Shown here in pieces: positions 44,279-52,681 of a DNA stretch of 64,000 nt. Position 1 is the stretch's first letter; each line of letters opens with the position of its first letter. Under the pieces are notes generated by a model, which saw only the letters and a list, made by a program, of their open reading frames with translations, had not been told where the DNA came from and searched no databases. Origin of the DNA: JABDIP01 sp965212545 (GTDB lineage: Bacteria > Pseudomonadota > Alphaproteobacteria > DSM-16000 > Inquilinaceae); NCBI GenBank assembly GCA_965212545.1, contig CBDBVB010000020.1:62001-126000 (forward strand). Reading direction: 5' to 3'. The translations under genes were made by a program, and so were the position numbers.

Positions 44279-45345
44279 GTGACAATAGTCCGACACGGGT
44301 TGCACTGGTTGGCGTCGGCATGGTCAGCCGGACCTATGCCGATGCGCTGGCGTCGTTGCGCGGACGGGTCACGCTGACCGGGGCGCTGGGCAAGGGCGCG
44401 GACAGTGCCGCGGCCTTTCTGGCGGACCATCGCGAGGCCGTGGGGCCGGATGCCCGTCCGTATGGTTCCATCCAGGAGATCGCTGAGGATCCTGAGGTCG
44501 ATTTCGTCCTGCTGACGACCCCGCCCGACGCGCGACTGGCACTTGTGGAGACCCTCGCCACCGCCGGCAAACATATCCTCATGGAGAAGCCGGTCGAGAG
44601 GACGCTGGGCGCCGCCAGCGAGATCTGCGAGATCTGCGAAGCGCGCGGCGTGATGCTGGGGATCATGCTGCAGCATCGGATCCGTCCGTCCGCCGCGAAT
44701 CTTGCGGAACTGGTCGCGGACGGTTCGCTTGGCAACCTCAGGATGGCCGAGATCTACGTCCCGTGGTGGCGCGATCAGTCCTATTACGACGAGCCGGGGC
44801 GCGGCACCTATGCGCGCGACGGTGGCGGCGTCCTGATAAGCCAGGCCATCCATACCTTGGATCTGGCAATCCAGTTCACCGGCCCGGTAGCCGAGGTTAT
44901 GGCGCTGACCGCCACGACGGGCTTCCATCGCATGGAGTCGGAGGATTTCGTGGTGGCCGGCCTCCGCTTCGCCAATGGCTCCCCCGGTTCGCTGTTTGCA
45001 TCGACCGCCAGCTATCCGGGCCGCACCGAAGAAATCGTGCTGCATTATGAGAAGGGCTCGGTGCGGCTCCACTCCAACCTGTTGGAGATCGACTGGCAGG
45101 ACGGCCGACGCGAGAGCATCGGCGCGGCGGCCGCGTCCGGTTCCGGTGCCGACCCGATGGCGTTCACGTCGGATTGGCACCGGATGATGATCGAGGATTT
45201 CGATGCCGCCATTCGGGAGGGGCATGCGCCGAAGGCGCCCGGCCGCTCGGTCCTGCCGGTGCATGCGCTCATCGAGGCCGTCGAGACCTCCGGCCGCTCG
45301 GGACGGAGCGCGGAAGTGCGCGGAATGCAACAGGGGGACAACTAG
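44275..45345 (+). CDS. Gfo/Idh/MocA family oxidoreductase
   Basis: A 356-residue protein with N-terminal Rossmann motif ALVGVGMVSR and the EKPVERTLGAA cofactor motif; the GGGVLISQAIHTLDLAIQ stretch is the catalytic-domain core. These enzymes dehydrogenate sugars, inositols or aminosugars with NAD(P). Overlaps the ATPase by 4 bp and the next Gfo/Idh/MocA gene by 1 bp. Confidence 0.93.
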   Translation: MSDNSPTRVALVGVGMVSRTYADALASLRGRVTLTGALGKGADSAAAFLADHREAVGPDARPYGSIQEIAEDPEVDFVLLTTPPDARLALVETLATAGKHILMEKPVERTLGAASEICEICEARGVMLGIMLQHRIRPSAANLAELVADGSLGNLRMAEIYVPWWRDQSYYDEPGRGTYARDGGGVLISQAIHTLDLAIQFTGPVAEVMALTATTGFHRMESEDFVVAGLRFANGSPGSLFASTASYPGRTEEIVLHYEKGSVRLHSNLLEIDWQDGRRESIGAAAASGSGADPMAFTSDWHRMMIEDFDAAIREGHAPKAPGRSVLPVHALIEAVETSGRSGRSAEVRGMQQGDN

Positions 45346-46367
45346 TGGCAGATGGGCTGAAACTCGGGGTGCTCGGGATCGATCACGGTCATATCTTCGG
45401 CATGCTGGGCAACATGCTGATGAACGGCTGCACCTGCGCGCAGTGGTGGACGCGCGGCGACGCGGTCACCGAGAACAAGTTCCGCGAGGTCTTCGACGGG
45501 CTCGAGAAGGTCGACGACAGGCGTCGCATTCTCGACGATCCGACGGTCGACATGGTGCTGATTTCGGCCATCCCGTCGGACCGGGCAGATCTGGCGATCG
45601 AGGCCATGGAGGCCGGCAAGGACGTGATGGTCGACAAGCCCGGCTGCACGACGCTGGATCAGCTTGCCGCACTGATGGAGGTGCAGGCGCGCACCGGGCG
45701 CATCTGGACCGTCAACTTCTCCGAACGGTTCGAAGTGCGGTCGGTCGCCAAGGCCGGTGCACTGGTCCGCGAGGGCGCGATCGGCCGCGTCGTCCAGACC
45801 GTAAACCTGGCGCCTCACAAGCAGAATCTGCGGACCCGGCCGGACTGGTATTTCGAACGCGAGCGCTATGGCGGCATCCTCTGCGATATCGGATCCCACC
45901 AGATCGACCAGTTCCTGCATTTCACTGGTTCGACCGAGGTGACGATCTCCCATGCCCTGGTGGAGAACACGACGCGGCCCGAGTATCCCGGCTTCCAGGA
46001 CTATGGCGAGATGACCCTGACCGGCGATCGCGGCCATGGCTATGTGCGGTTGGACTGGTTCACCCCCGACGGGCTTCCCACATGGGGCGACGGCCGGCTC
46101 TTCCTGCTCGGTACGGAAGGCACGATCGAGCTGCGCAAATACACCGAAATCGGCATGCCCCACCGCAAGGAGAACCTCTACCTCGTCAACGGCACGCGCA
46201 ACGAGCACATCGACTGCAACGACGTGGAACTCAGCTATTTTCCGCGTTTGATCGAGGATGTCCGGGCCCGGACGGAGACCGCGGTGGCGCAGGCCCATAC
46301 CTTCAGGACCATGGATATCGCCATCAGGGCCCAGATGCTTGCCGAGGGGGGTGGCGCCAGTGCCTGA
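45345..46367 (+). CDS. Gfo/Idh/MocA family oxidoreductase
   Basis: A 340-residue protein starting with GTG 45345, which overlaps the preceding stop by one base (TAGTG) and has GGGGG 8 bases upstream. The Rossmann motif GVLGIDHGHIFGM is atypical, with His-rich residues instead of GxGxxG, while VDKPGCTTLDQL keeps the conserved Lys-Pro. GGILCDIGSHQIDQFLHFTG is the catalytic-domain core. Probably acts on the same sugar as its neighbours, perhaps at another step. Confidence 0.9.
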   Translation: MADGLKLGVLGIDHGHIFGMLGNMLMNGCTCAQWWTRGDAVTENKFREVFDGLEKVDDRRRILDDPTVDMVLISAIPSDRADLAIEAMEAGKDVMVDKPGCTTLDQLAALMEVQARTGRIWTVNFSERFEVRSVAKAGALVREGAIGRVVQTVNLAPHKQNLRTRPDWYFERERYGGILCDIGSHQIDQFLHFTGSTEVTISHALVENTTRPEYPGFQDYGEMTLTGDRGHGYVRLDWFTPDGLPTWGDGRLFLLGTEGTIELRKYTEIGMPHRKENLYLVNGTRNEHIDCNDVELSYFPRLIEDVRARTETAVAQAHTFRTMDIAIRAQMLAEGGGASA

Positions 46368-47424
46368 TGCGCATAGGGTTGCCATTGTCGGGGCGGGGAT
46401 CGGAGCGTCGCACTTCAGGGCCTATGCCGCACTGCCGGGCCGATTTCGCGTCGCTACCCTCTGTGACCTGGATACCGACCGCGCCCGGGCGGTGATCGGT
46501 GCTGATGGGCAAGTCTCGGTGAGCGACAGCCTGGACGCGGTCCTCGCCGATCCCGCGATCGATCTGGTCGATATCTGCCTGCCTCCCCATCTCCATCTCG
46601 ACGCCGTGCTGCGCACGCTTGAAGCCGGCAAGGATGTGATCTGTGAAAAACCGCTGGTCTCCAGCCTGCATGACGTTGATATCGTCGCCGCCAAATCGAA
46701 GGAGACGGGCAGGGCCGTATATCCCGTCTTCCAGTACCGCTATGGCAAGGGCGCGGCGCAGCTGCGGGCGCTGCGGGACGCCGGCCTTACAGGCAGCCCG
46801 TATGTCGCGACCCTGGAGACGCACTGGAACCGACCCGCGACATACTACGATGTGCCATGGCGCGGGACATGGGCCGGGGAGCAGGGCGGTGCCGTCCTCG
46901 GTCATGCGATCCACATCCACGACTGGCTGAGCTTTGCACTCGGACCCGTCGCATCGGTCTATGCGGAAACCGCCACGCGGGTGAACGATATCGAGGTGGA
47001 GGACTGCGCGGCGCTCTCGATCCGCATGGAGAGCGGCGCACTTGTCACCAGTTCGATCACCCTGGGAGCGGCCAGCGACACCAGCCGACTGCGATTCTGC
47101 TTCGAGGGCCTGACGGCGGAGAGCGGTCGCGCACCCTACGCTCCGGCCGAGGATGTCTGGAGTTTCGTCGCACGGGCGCCGTTCGAGCAGTCGGCGATCG
47201 ATGCCGTGCTGACGGAGATCTCAGAGCGCCCGAGCGGCTATGCGGGGCTGTTCGACGCGGTCGCCGACGCGCTGGACGGCAAGCCGGGGCGCGAGGTGAC
47301 CTTGTCCGACGGTCGTCGGTCGCTCGAGTTCGTGAGCGCCGTCTATGGCTCAGCCCGAACCCGTGCGCCGGTCGACCTGCCCCTTGCCGAGGACCACGCG
47401 CTGTTCGACGGTTGGCTGCCCTAG
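46360..47424 (+). CDS. Gfo/Idh/MocA family oxidoreductase
   Basis: About 354 residues from GTG 46360, which overlaps the preceding gene by 8 bp and follows a G-rich ribosome site; a GTG at 46351 is also possible. Rossmann motif AIVGAGIGASHFRAY, EKP motif ICEKPLVSS, core GGAVLGHAIHIHDWLSF. Last gene of the importer-2 operon; a very strong inverted repeat follows it. Three consecutive, divergent members suggest a multi-step oxidation/epimerisation route. Confidence 0.92.
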   Translation: MPDAHRVAIVGAGIGASHFRAYAALPGRFRVATLCDLDTDRARAVIGADGQVSVSDSLDAVLADPAIDLVDICLPPHLHLDAVLRTLEAGKDVICEKPLVSSLHDVDIVAAKSKETGRAVYPVFQYRYGKGAAQLRALRDAGLTGSPYVATLETHWNRPATYYDVPWRGTWAGEQGGAVLGHAIHIHDWLSFALGPVASVYAETATRVNDIEVEDCAALSIRMESGALVTSSITLGAASDTSRLRFCFEGLTAESGRAPYAPAEDVWSFVARAPFEQSAIDAVLTEISERPSGYAGLFDAVADALDGKPGREVTLSDGRRSLEFVSAVYGSARTRAPVDLPLAEDHALFDGWLP

Positions 47425-47441
47425 AGCATTTTCTGTTCAAA

Positions 47442-47522
47442 CGGCACCGGCCCGCTCCCCCGCCCGGCCACCCAACGCCAGTATCCTCATGGGTGGCCGG
47501 GCGGGGGAGCGGGCCGGTGCCG
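47442..47522. repeat. perfect 32-bp inverted repeat (long hairpin)
   Basis: Arms at 47442-47473 and 47491-47522 are perfectly complementary over 32 bp with a 17-base spacer. It sits between a plus-strand gene end and a minus-strand gene end, so it may act as a bidirectional terminator, although no T-runs flank it. Size, perfection and its preceding GAGCATTTTC-type sequence also suit an intergenic palindromic element of the MITE/REP type found in alphaproteobacteria. Which of the two cannot be decided from one copy. Confidence 0.9.
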
Positions 47523-47570
47523 ATCCCGCGTCAGCGGGTAATGCCCGAGCAAGGCGGGCGACGTCACCGG

Positions 47571-48332
47571 TCAATTGGATTCGATATTGATCGTCAGGGT
47601 CTTGCGCAAGACGGCCGGATCATTCCCGGTCATCGGCCAGACGGCATGCCAGGAATTGTGCGTCTTCACGAAGACCAGGCACTGGTTCGGCTCGAAGGGG
47701 AAGGTCTTGACGCAGTCGACCTCGTCAAAATCCATGTAGGCGTTGGTGAAGTTGTAGCTGCGGCTGCGATCCTTCGGCCAGACCACGCTGGTACCCCCGC
47801 CGTACTCGGCCTTCCACTCGTCCTGTTCCAGGATGGGGATCACCATCGTCACGACCTTTGCCGGATGATCGGTGTGCGGGCGGATGCTGCCGCCGGTGAT
47901 CGGCATGGCGGAGAATTCAAAGCGCGCGCGCAGGCGCGGGATATGCGGTTGTGGGCTGCCCTTCTTGAGGGCCTTGAAGCGCTTGGCCAATCGCTCTCTC
48001 AGCGAGGTCTTGCCCAGTCCCAGATCGATGTTATGGGCCTTCAACATCGTCATGGTGTCGCTGATAAAATCGGCGCTCTTGATATAATCATAGAAGCGCC
48101 GCCAGCCGGCATTCTGGCGCAGGTGGCTATAATACCCGGCCCTGTTGTTGAGCTGCGAGAGCGACAGCTTGACCCCGTGGAGGTCCTTTGAGACGAATTG
48201 ACCCTCATCGGGGAAGGTTGCGATCATCTCCTCATAGAGATCCGGCGACAGGGCGCCTTTGACCACACCGATGGGAAAGGGGTCGTAGTCGAACTTGATC
48301 TGGTCGAAATTCAGCATCTGGGCACCGGTCAT
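47571..48332 (-). CDS. 2OG-Fe(II) oxygenase-like protein
   Basis: A 253-residue protein with the iron triad of 2-oxoglutarate dioxygenases: His153 and Asp155 in PHTDHP, and His229 in NSWHAV. Arg243 (LRKTLTI) is placed to bind 2-oxoglutarate. These enzymes hydroxylate small molecules, sugars or proteins. It is the last of four minus-strand genes for surface glycan functions, 51 bp after the glycosyltransferase/methyltransferase gene, so it may hydroxylate a sugar or lipid in that pathway; substrate is inference. Confidence 0.85.
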   Translation of the reverse strand: MTGAQMLNFDQIKFDYDPFPIGVVKGALSPDLYEEMIATFPDEGQFVSKDLHGVKLSLSQLNNRAGYYSHLRQNAGWRRFYDYIKSADFISDTMTMLKAHNIDLGLGKTSLRERLAKRFKALKKGSPQPHIPRLRARFEFSAMPITGGSIRPHTDHPAKVVTMVIPILEQDEWKAEYGGGTSVVWPKDRSRSYNFTNAYMDFDEVDCVKTFPFEPNQCLVFVKTHNSWHAVWPMTGNDPAVLRKTLTINIESN

Positions 48333-48383
48333 GCTACGGCCCGTTTTCCGGTGGCGACGGCGGCCCGGTGCACACGGCAGGCT

Positions 48384-49796
48384 CTAGGCACGGAAGACCC
48401 TTTCGCCCTTGCCAAGCTTGCCCTTTACGATACAGCAGAGTTCCCACTTGATTCCCGGATTCCGCCGCGCCGCCGCTTCCATCTGCTCGCGCCACCAGTG
48501 CGGCGGCTGCACGGTGCAGTGCGCGTTCTGGCCGTCAGGCAGGAATTTGCGTGCCGGATAGCAGGCAGCCACCGCGAAGACGAAGTGCCGCGCGTGGGCG
48601 AACAGCTTGTCGAGGACCCAGGGAATGTCCTCGTCGGTGATGTGCTCCAACACGTCGGTGGTGACTACCCCATCGTATGACGCTTCGATGGGCCCAGAGA
48701 ACGGTTCGTATGCCGGATCGTAGCAAGTGACCTTGGCCTTGCCCCATTCCGGCTTCGACTTGAAGCGGGAATCTGCCGGTTCACCCGGGAAGGTGTCATA
48801 GAAAAGCGCCTTGCCGGAGCCGAAGTCGAGCAGCGTCCTGGCACCGCTTCCCCGGATCAGCGCCGCAATCGAATCGGCATGCCGGTCCAGGGACTTCCCG
48901 GTGTAGGTCTCTGCCGCCGCGAGGCCCACTTCCGGCGAGCCTTCCTGATGCTTGGTCCGGTACATCTCGAGGAGCATTCGGTACGCCCGGCTGGGGTTCT
49001 CCTCGGTGAACAACGTGAAGCTGGCCGCATCGGCCGCCTTCTCCATGTCGAACCAGATCTTGCCGTTTTGATTGTCCTTGTAGCGCAGCACCTTGGGAAA
49101 GGGCTGCCAAGGCTGTGTCTGCAGCGTCGTGTAGTGCAGCAGTTTCGATACGCCGGCCTCGTACTCGTGGTCGCGGGCATTCCAGATACCCGGCAGAAGG
49201 CCCCACATGCCATCGACCGCGTGCACCCGATTGCGGAAGAACTTGTGCCTCTCGCTGCGTTCGGCATCCTCGCGGTGCCAGATCGTCGCCATGCGCTCGC
49301 AATCCAGCAGCATTACAGCGGTTTCCCGCTCGGTAATGCCGAGCTGGCCGCAGCCGCGCATATCCATGTCGAAGAGCTCGGCCGGGTCGGCGAGATAGAT
49401 CTGGTCGACATCGTTGTAGATCGCCCGGCCGGTCTTGCCGGCAAGGTCGGGGATCGCATAGCGGTAGTTGGTGAAGCCCGTCTTCCACCGGTCCCGATCG
49501 AATCCCTGCAGATCCTTCATCAGGTAGATTTCATACCGTCGAGCCGGGTCACGGACCTGCATGATCGACCAGACGAAGACCCGCTCCGCACGGTGCTGGG
49601 CGGGCTCGGTGCCGAGATAGATGCGGACCGGCGGCTTCGGACTCGGCGCAACACCCGGCAGGGGATCCAGCGCATACAGTTCAGGCGCTTCGCGGGTTCC
49701 GGGCGCGCGTCCGCGCTCGATCCGCAGCAGATGCCCGATCCGCTTGTGATAATACTTGGTCTTGAAACTCGGTTGGGCAGCGGTCACGGTTTTCAC
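48384..49796 (-). CDS. GT8-like glycosyltransferase fused to SAM methyltransferase
   Basis: About 470 residues from the GTG at 49796. The N-terminal half (about 55-270) resembles GT8/glycogenin-type transferases, with the metal-binding DVD (129-131) in IYNDVDQIYLAD. The C-terminal part (about 305-465) is a class I methyltransferase with the SAM loop LLDFGSGKA (about 322-330) and DVLEHI (381-386). The combination predicts transfer of a sugar and methylation of sugar or acceptor in one protein. The frame is open to a GTG at 49925, but the extra 43 residues look non-coding. No start has a strong ribosome site. Confidence 0.8.
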   Translation of the reverse strand: MKTVTAAQPSFKTKYYHKRIGHLLRIERGRAPGTREAPELYALDPLPGVAPSPKPPVRIYLGTEPAQHRAERVFVWSIMQVRDPARRYEIYLMKDLQGFDRDRWKTGFTNYRYAIPDLAGKTGRAIYNDVDQIYLADPAELFDMDMRGCGQLGITERETAVMLLDCERMATIWHREDAERSERHKFFRNRVHAVDGMWGLLPGIWNARDHEYEAGVSKLLHYTTLQTQPWQPFPKVLRYKDNQNGKIWFDMEKAADAASFTLFTEENPSRAYRMLLEMYRTKHQEGSPEVGLAAAETYTGKSLDRHADSIAALIRGSGARTLLDFGSGKALFYDTFPGEPADSRFKSKPEWGKAKVTCYDPAYEPFSGPIEASYDGVVTTDVLEHITDEDIPWVLDKLFAHARHFVFAVAACYPARKFLPDGQNAHCTVQPPHWWREQMEAAARRNPGIKWELCCIVKGKLGKGERVFRA

Positions 49797-50003
49797 TCTC
49801 TTGGCAGAAGACGGGTTCGACCGAAGGCCATGGCCCGTGGCAGCGAGTGCCCGTCGGGATGTGCTGAAGCAAGCCGTTTCGGGACGGCAACGCGCCCTGG
49901 CTAAGCTTCGATTACCTGATTTCACTACACCCTTTAGAACAGACCCGCCCCTCAGGCAAGGCGCAGGTCATACTCGACGTTGCAAGCCCGGAAACAGGTA
50001 GCT

Positions 50004-51374
50004 TCAACCGGCCGCATCGTGGCAGACCGTGTTTCTCCCCTGATACTCCTCCCACCGCGCCCTGAGGGCCGAGCTGAGGATGATCAACTCACCCTCGTAG
50101 CGGCTCAAGGCTTCCAACAGCAGCGCCAATTCCGACTCGGCGTCGTGCCCTTGGGAATAGGCGTTTGGGGTAGTGCTGTCACCGGGATAGCTCCCGGCTG
50201 GATGATTGAACAGATCGACCCCCGAGATCACGAGCCGCGAGGGCTGCAGCGCCACGGCCGTAGCCAGCATCACCGCCCCGTTGGTGGGCCGGATATCCTG
50301 CCATTGGGGCTGCGAAATGAAGAGGCCGAAGCGCTCGATTGTCGCATAGCGCACACGCCGGAGACCGGGGTGCAGCAAGTGTCTGACCAGCAGCCTGCCT
50401 TCCGCATTCGTCGTCAGCAGCCCGAATATCGCCCCGCGCACCGCTGCCAATGTGGGCTTGGATCCCGTGAAGACCATATCGGGCTTCGCCAGGAAGCCGC
50501 GCTTGAGCCAGCTATGATTGACCCGAAACAGGCAATCATACTTCACGGCACCGACCTCCGGGTCCTCGGAGGAGGGGCCGTTTCCCAGGCAGAGAATGGT
50601 GGCGGGCTTGCCAAGCGCGAGGTCGAGTTGGTCGATGGTATCGAACCGCTCGACCTTGAAGGATACCCAGCGGCGCAGACGAGGGTGGTCCATGCAGCGC
50701 AAGGCCTGGCGTTCCAGCCATCGACGCAAGGGTTGCTGAGAGCTGCGCATCACCTTGATGTCGAGGCGCAGCAGCTGCACCAAAACCGGCAATACCGTGG
50801 CGGCGCTGTTGGCGCCATCGTCCGAGAGGCTAGTGACGCTATCTTCCGCTATGCCGGCCTCAATCAAACATCTCCGTGCCGCAGGGTCGGCCACGAAGAA
50901 ATGCTGGAATTTCCTCAGATCGCTCCCGAAGGCGACCAGATCTACCGGCTCGGCCGCCTCGCGCCTGGCCATGGACTGCAACAGGGCGGCCGGAGCGGCG
51001 CGACCATGAGCCGCCCGAAGGATGTAGCGGTCGCCGGGTTCGGTTTCCCCCAACATCACGAGACCGCGGACGTTGAGATTGCGAATATAGCGGCTGGCGC
51101 TCTTGCCGAACCGCAGCGGCGGCGCCAACACGATCGCATCCGGGCATGCCTCAGCAAGCCACTGGCGGGTCGATGGATCGGCTGTCGTGAGAAGGATGTT
51201 GAGACGCGGCAGGCGATCCCGCAGGCCCCTGACCATCGGCATGGCGGCTTCGAAATCGCTGCGCCGGCGTCCATGGATCCAGAGCGTCCTTTCTTGGGAG
51301 GAGCCCACGCGTCCCCAGCGGGTCAGAAGGCCGTCCGGCCGCCTTCTCGATCGTTCGGTGCTCCTTTCCGCCAA
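50004..51374 (-). CDS. KdtA-N-like domain fused to GT29 (sialyltransferase-like) domain
   Basis: A 456-residue protein. Residues about 28-200 resemble the N-terminal half of Kdo transferases (LWIHGRRRSDFEAAMPMV, NILLTTADPSTR). Residues about 258-430 resemble family GT29: CLGNGPSSED is like the sialyl motif start, followed by DCLFRVNHSW and ISGVDLFNHPAGSYPGD. I know no characterised protein with this pairing. TTG 51374 is the likely start (GGAG 8 bases upstream, 3 bp after the ELM1 gene); GTG 51308 is an alternative. A role in adding an acidic sugar to a surface glycan is suggested, not shown. Confidence 0.7.
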   Translation of the reverse strand: MAERSTERSRRRPDGLLTRWGRVGSSQERTLWIHGRRRSDFEAAMPMVRGLRDRLPRLNILLTTADPSTRQWLAEACPDAIVLAPPLRFGKSASRYIRNLNVRGLVMLGETEPGDRYILRAAHGRAAPAALLQSMARREAAEPVDLVAFGSDLRKFQHFFVADPAARRCLIEAGIAEDSVTSLSDDGANSAATVLPVLVQLLRLDIKVMRSSQQPLRRWLERQALRCMDHPRLRRWVSFKVERFDTIDQLDLALGKPATILCLGNGPSSEDPEVGAVKYDCLFRVNHSWLKRGFLAKPDMVFTGSKPTLAAVRGAIFGLLTTNAEGRLLVRHLLHPGLRRVRYATIERFGLFISQPQWQDIRPTNGAVMLATAVALQPSRLVISGVDLFNHPAGSYPGDSTTPNAYSQGHDAESELALLLEALSRYEGELIILSSALRARWEEYQGRNTVCHDAAG

Positions 51375-51377
51375 GGG

Positions 51378-52529
51378 TCAGCTCCGGTCCAGGATCTGTT
51401 GGACACGGGCCTTCAGCTCGTCCTGTCCAGTCGGAGGGGCGGGCGCCGGCAACGGGTCGTCAACACTGAAAGGAGCGGCAACTCCGGCGTCGATCATACC
51501 GCGGTGCATCAGTTCGAGGTCCCTTGGCGGCACCACCAGGCCGCCGTCGATAAGGCGCCCGCAGATCCGGGCGGTCAGGCCTCTGCCGCTGCGCGCCGCT
51601 GAGAGCACGGCTCCAGCGATCCTGCTTCGCCACGACATCGGACGGGCCGGCACACCGTAGATGTAAAGTGGCTTGGCCGTGGCGGCGGCCTCCGCCAGCA
51701 TGGATTCGCTCTCGCCTGTCACAATCAGAACGTCGGCTTCGGCAAGATAACCCAGATAGGGATTCTCCGCCTGATCCGGCCTCCAGCAGTGCACGGTGGC
51801 CCTTGGTGCCGCCTGCTCCAGTGCCTGCTCCACCGCTTTGCCGCTACGACGGCTGGTGATGCAGGTCAGCGAACCGCCAAGCCTGTCGGCCAACTCCTGT
51901 GACTGGGCCGCCATCGTGGCCGCGATCTCAGCCGGCAGGCGGTGATGGGCGGTCGTGCCACCGACCAGCAGCGCGACCCTCGGCCGCGCGGCCCCACCAT
52001 AGAGGTCCGGCCATCGCGCCGCTGCCGCCTGCAAACGATCTGCGGTGACCTGGGTCGGCGGCAGCAGGACTTCGAGGCGGCTCGGATGATCGGGCAGTTG
52101 AAAGTGCCTGCAGGTCACCGAAAGATCGAAATCGGCCGCCACGTTGGCGCCCTTGCGGCCGAGTTGCACCAAACGGCAGCGGCCGCCGCTCTGTCGTCTG
52201 ACCCAGCGTGCAATCGGCGCCGTTCGGCGGCCCATGGCGATGACCAGATCGGGCCATGGCGGCGCCAGCGCAGTGGAATTCTCAAGGTTCAGCGATAGCA
52301 GGCTCGCGCCAAGCAGCCGGTTGCTCAACCGGTTCAGCCACGTGAACCGCAGGGCCTTGGTCTCGTATGGCACGCCCAACGCGTCGGCGAGGCCGACCAC
52401 CTGGGTCACATGGCCGGGGCGATCGTCAAGCAGCAGCCAGACCCGAAGATCCGCCGACTCTGCCGCCCGGGCGCGGTCATGGACGGGTTGATGCGGCGAC
52501 TTGAGATCTCGTGATTCCTGCACGGACAT
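51378..52529 (-). CDS. ELM1/GtrOC1-family putative glycosyltransferase
   Basis: A 383-residue protein of the 'mitochondrial fission ELM1' family. Motifs: LLDDRPGHVTQVVGLADALG near the start, LVQLGRKG, LLVGGTTAHHRLP, and the C-terminal ADVLIVTGESESMLAEAAAT, which resembles the nucleotide-sugar site of GT-B enzymes. In alphaproteobacteria it is usually found among LPS or Kdo genes, as here. ATG 52529 is preferred; the frame opens upstream to TTG 52586. First gene of the four-gene minus-strand glycan unit. Confidence 0.85.
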   Translation of the reverse strand: MSVQESRDLKSPHQPVHDRARAAESADLRVWLLLDDRPGHVTQVVGLADALGVPYETKALRFTWLNRLSNRLLGASLLSLNLENSTALAPPWPDLVIAMGRRTAPIARWVRRQSGGRCRLVQLGRKGANVAADFDLSVTCRHFQLPDHPSRLEVLLPPTQVTADRLQAAAARWPDLYGGAARPRVALLVGGTTAHHRLPAEIAATMAAQSQELADRLGGSLTCITSRRSGKAVEQALEQAAPRATVHCWRPDQAENPYLGYLAEADVLIVTGESESMLAEAAATAKPLYIYGVPARPMSWRSRIAGAVLSAARSGRGLTARICGRLIDGGLVVPPRDLELMHRGMIDAGVAAPFSVDDPLPAPAPPTGQDELKARVQQILDRS

Positions 52530-52681
52530 ACGGACGACAGCCTCGATCACCTTCAGGGTGCCATTCAGTCGGCAACCATGAGGCAATTGCCGGATGATTG
52601 CCGACGGGCGGCTCTAGGGCTTATATCCCTCGGCCGGGGCGGTAAAGTGCCCTCTGATACCCAATTGCCCGCAGAGTGAAC

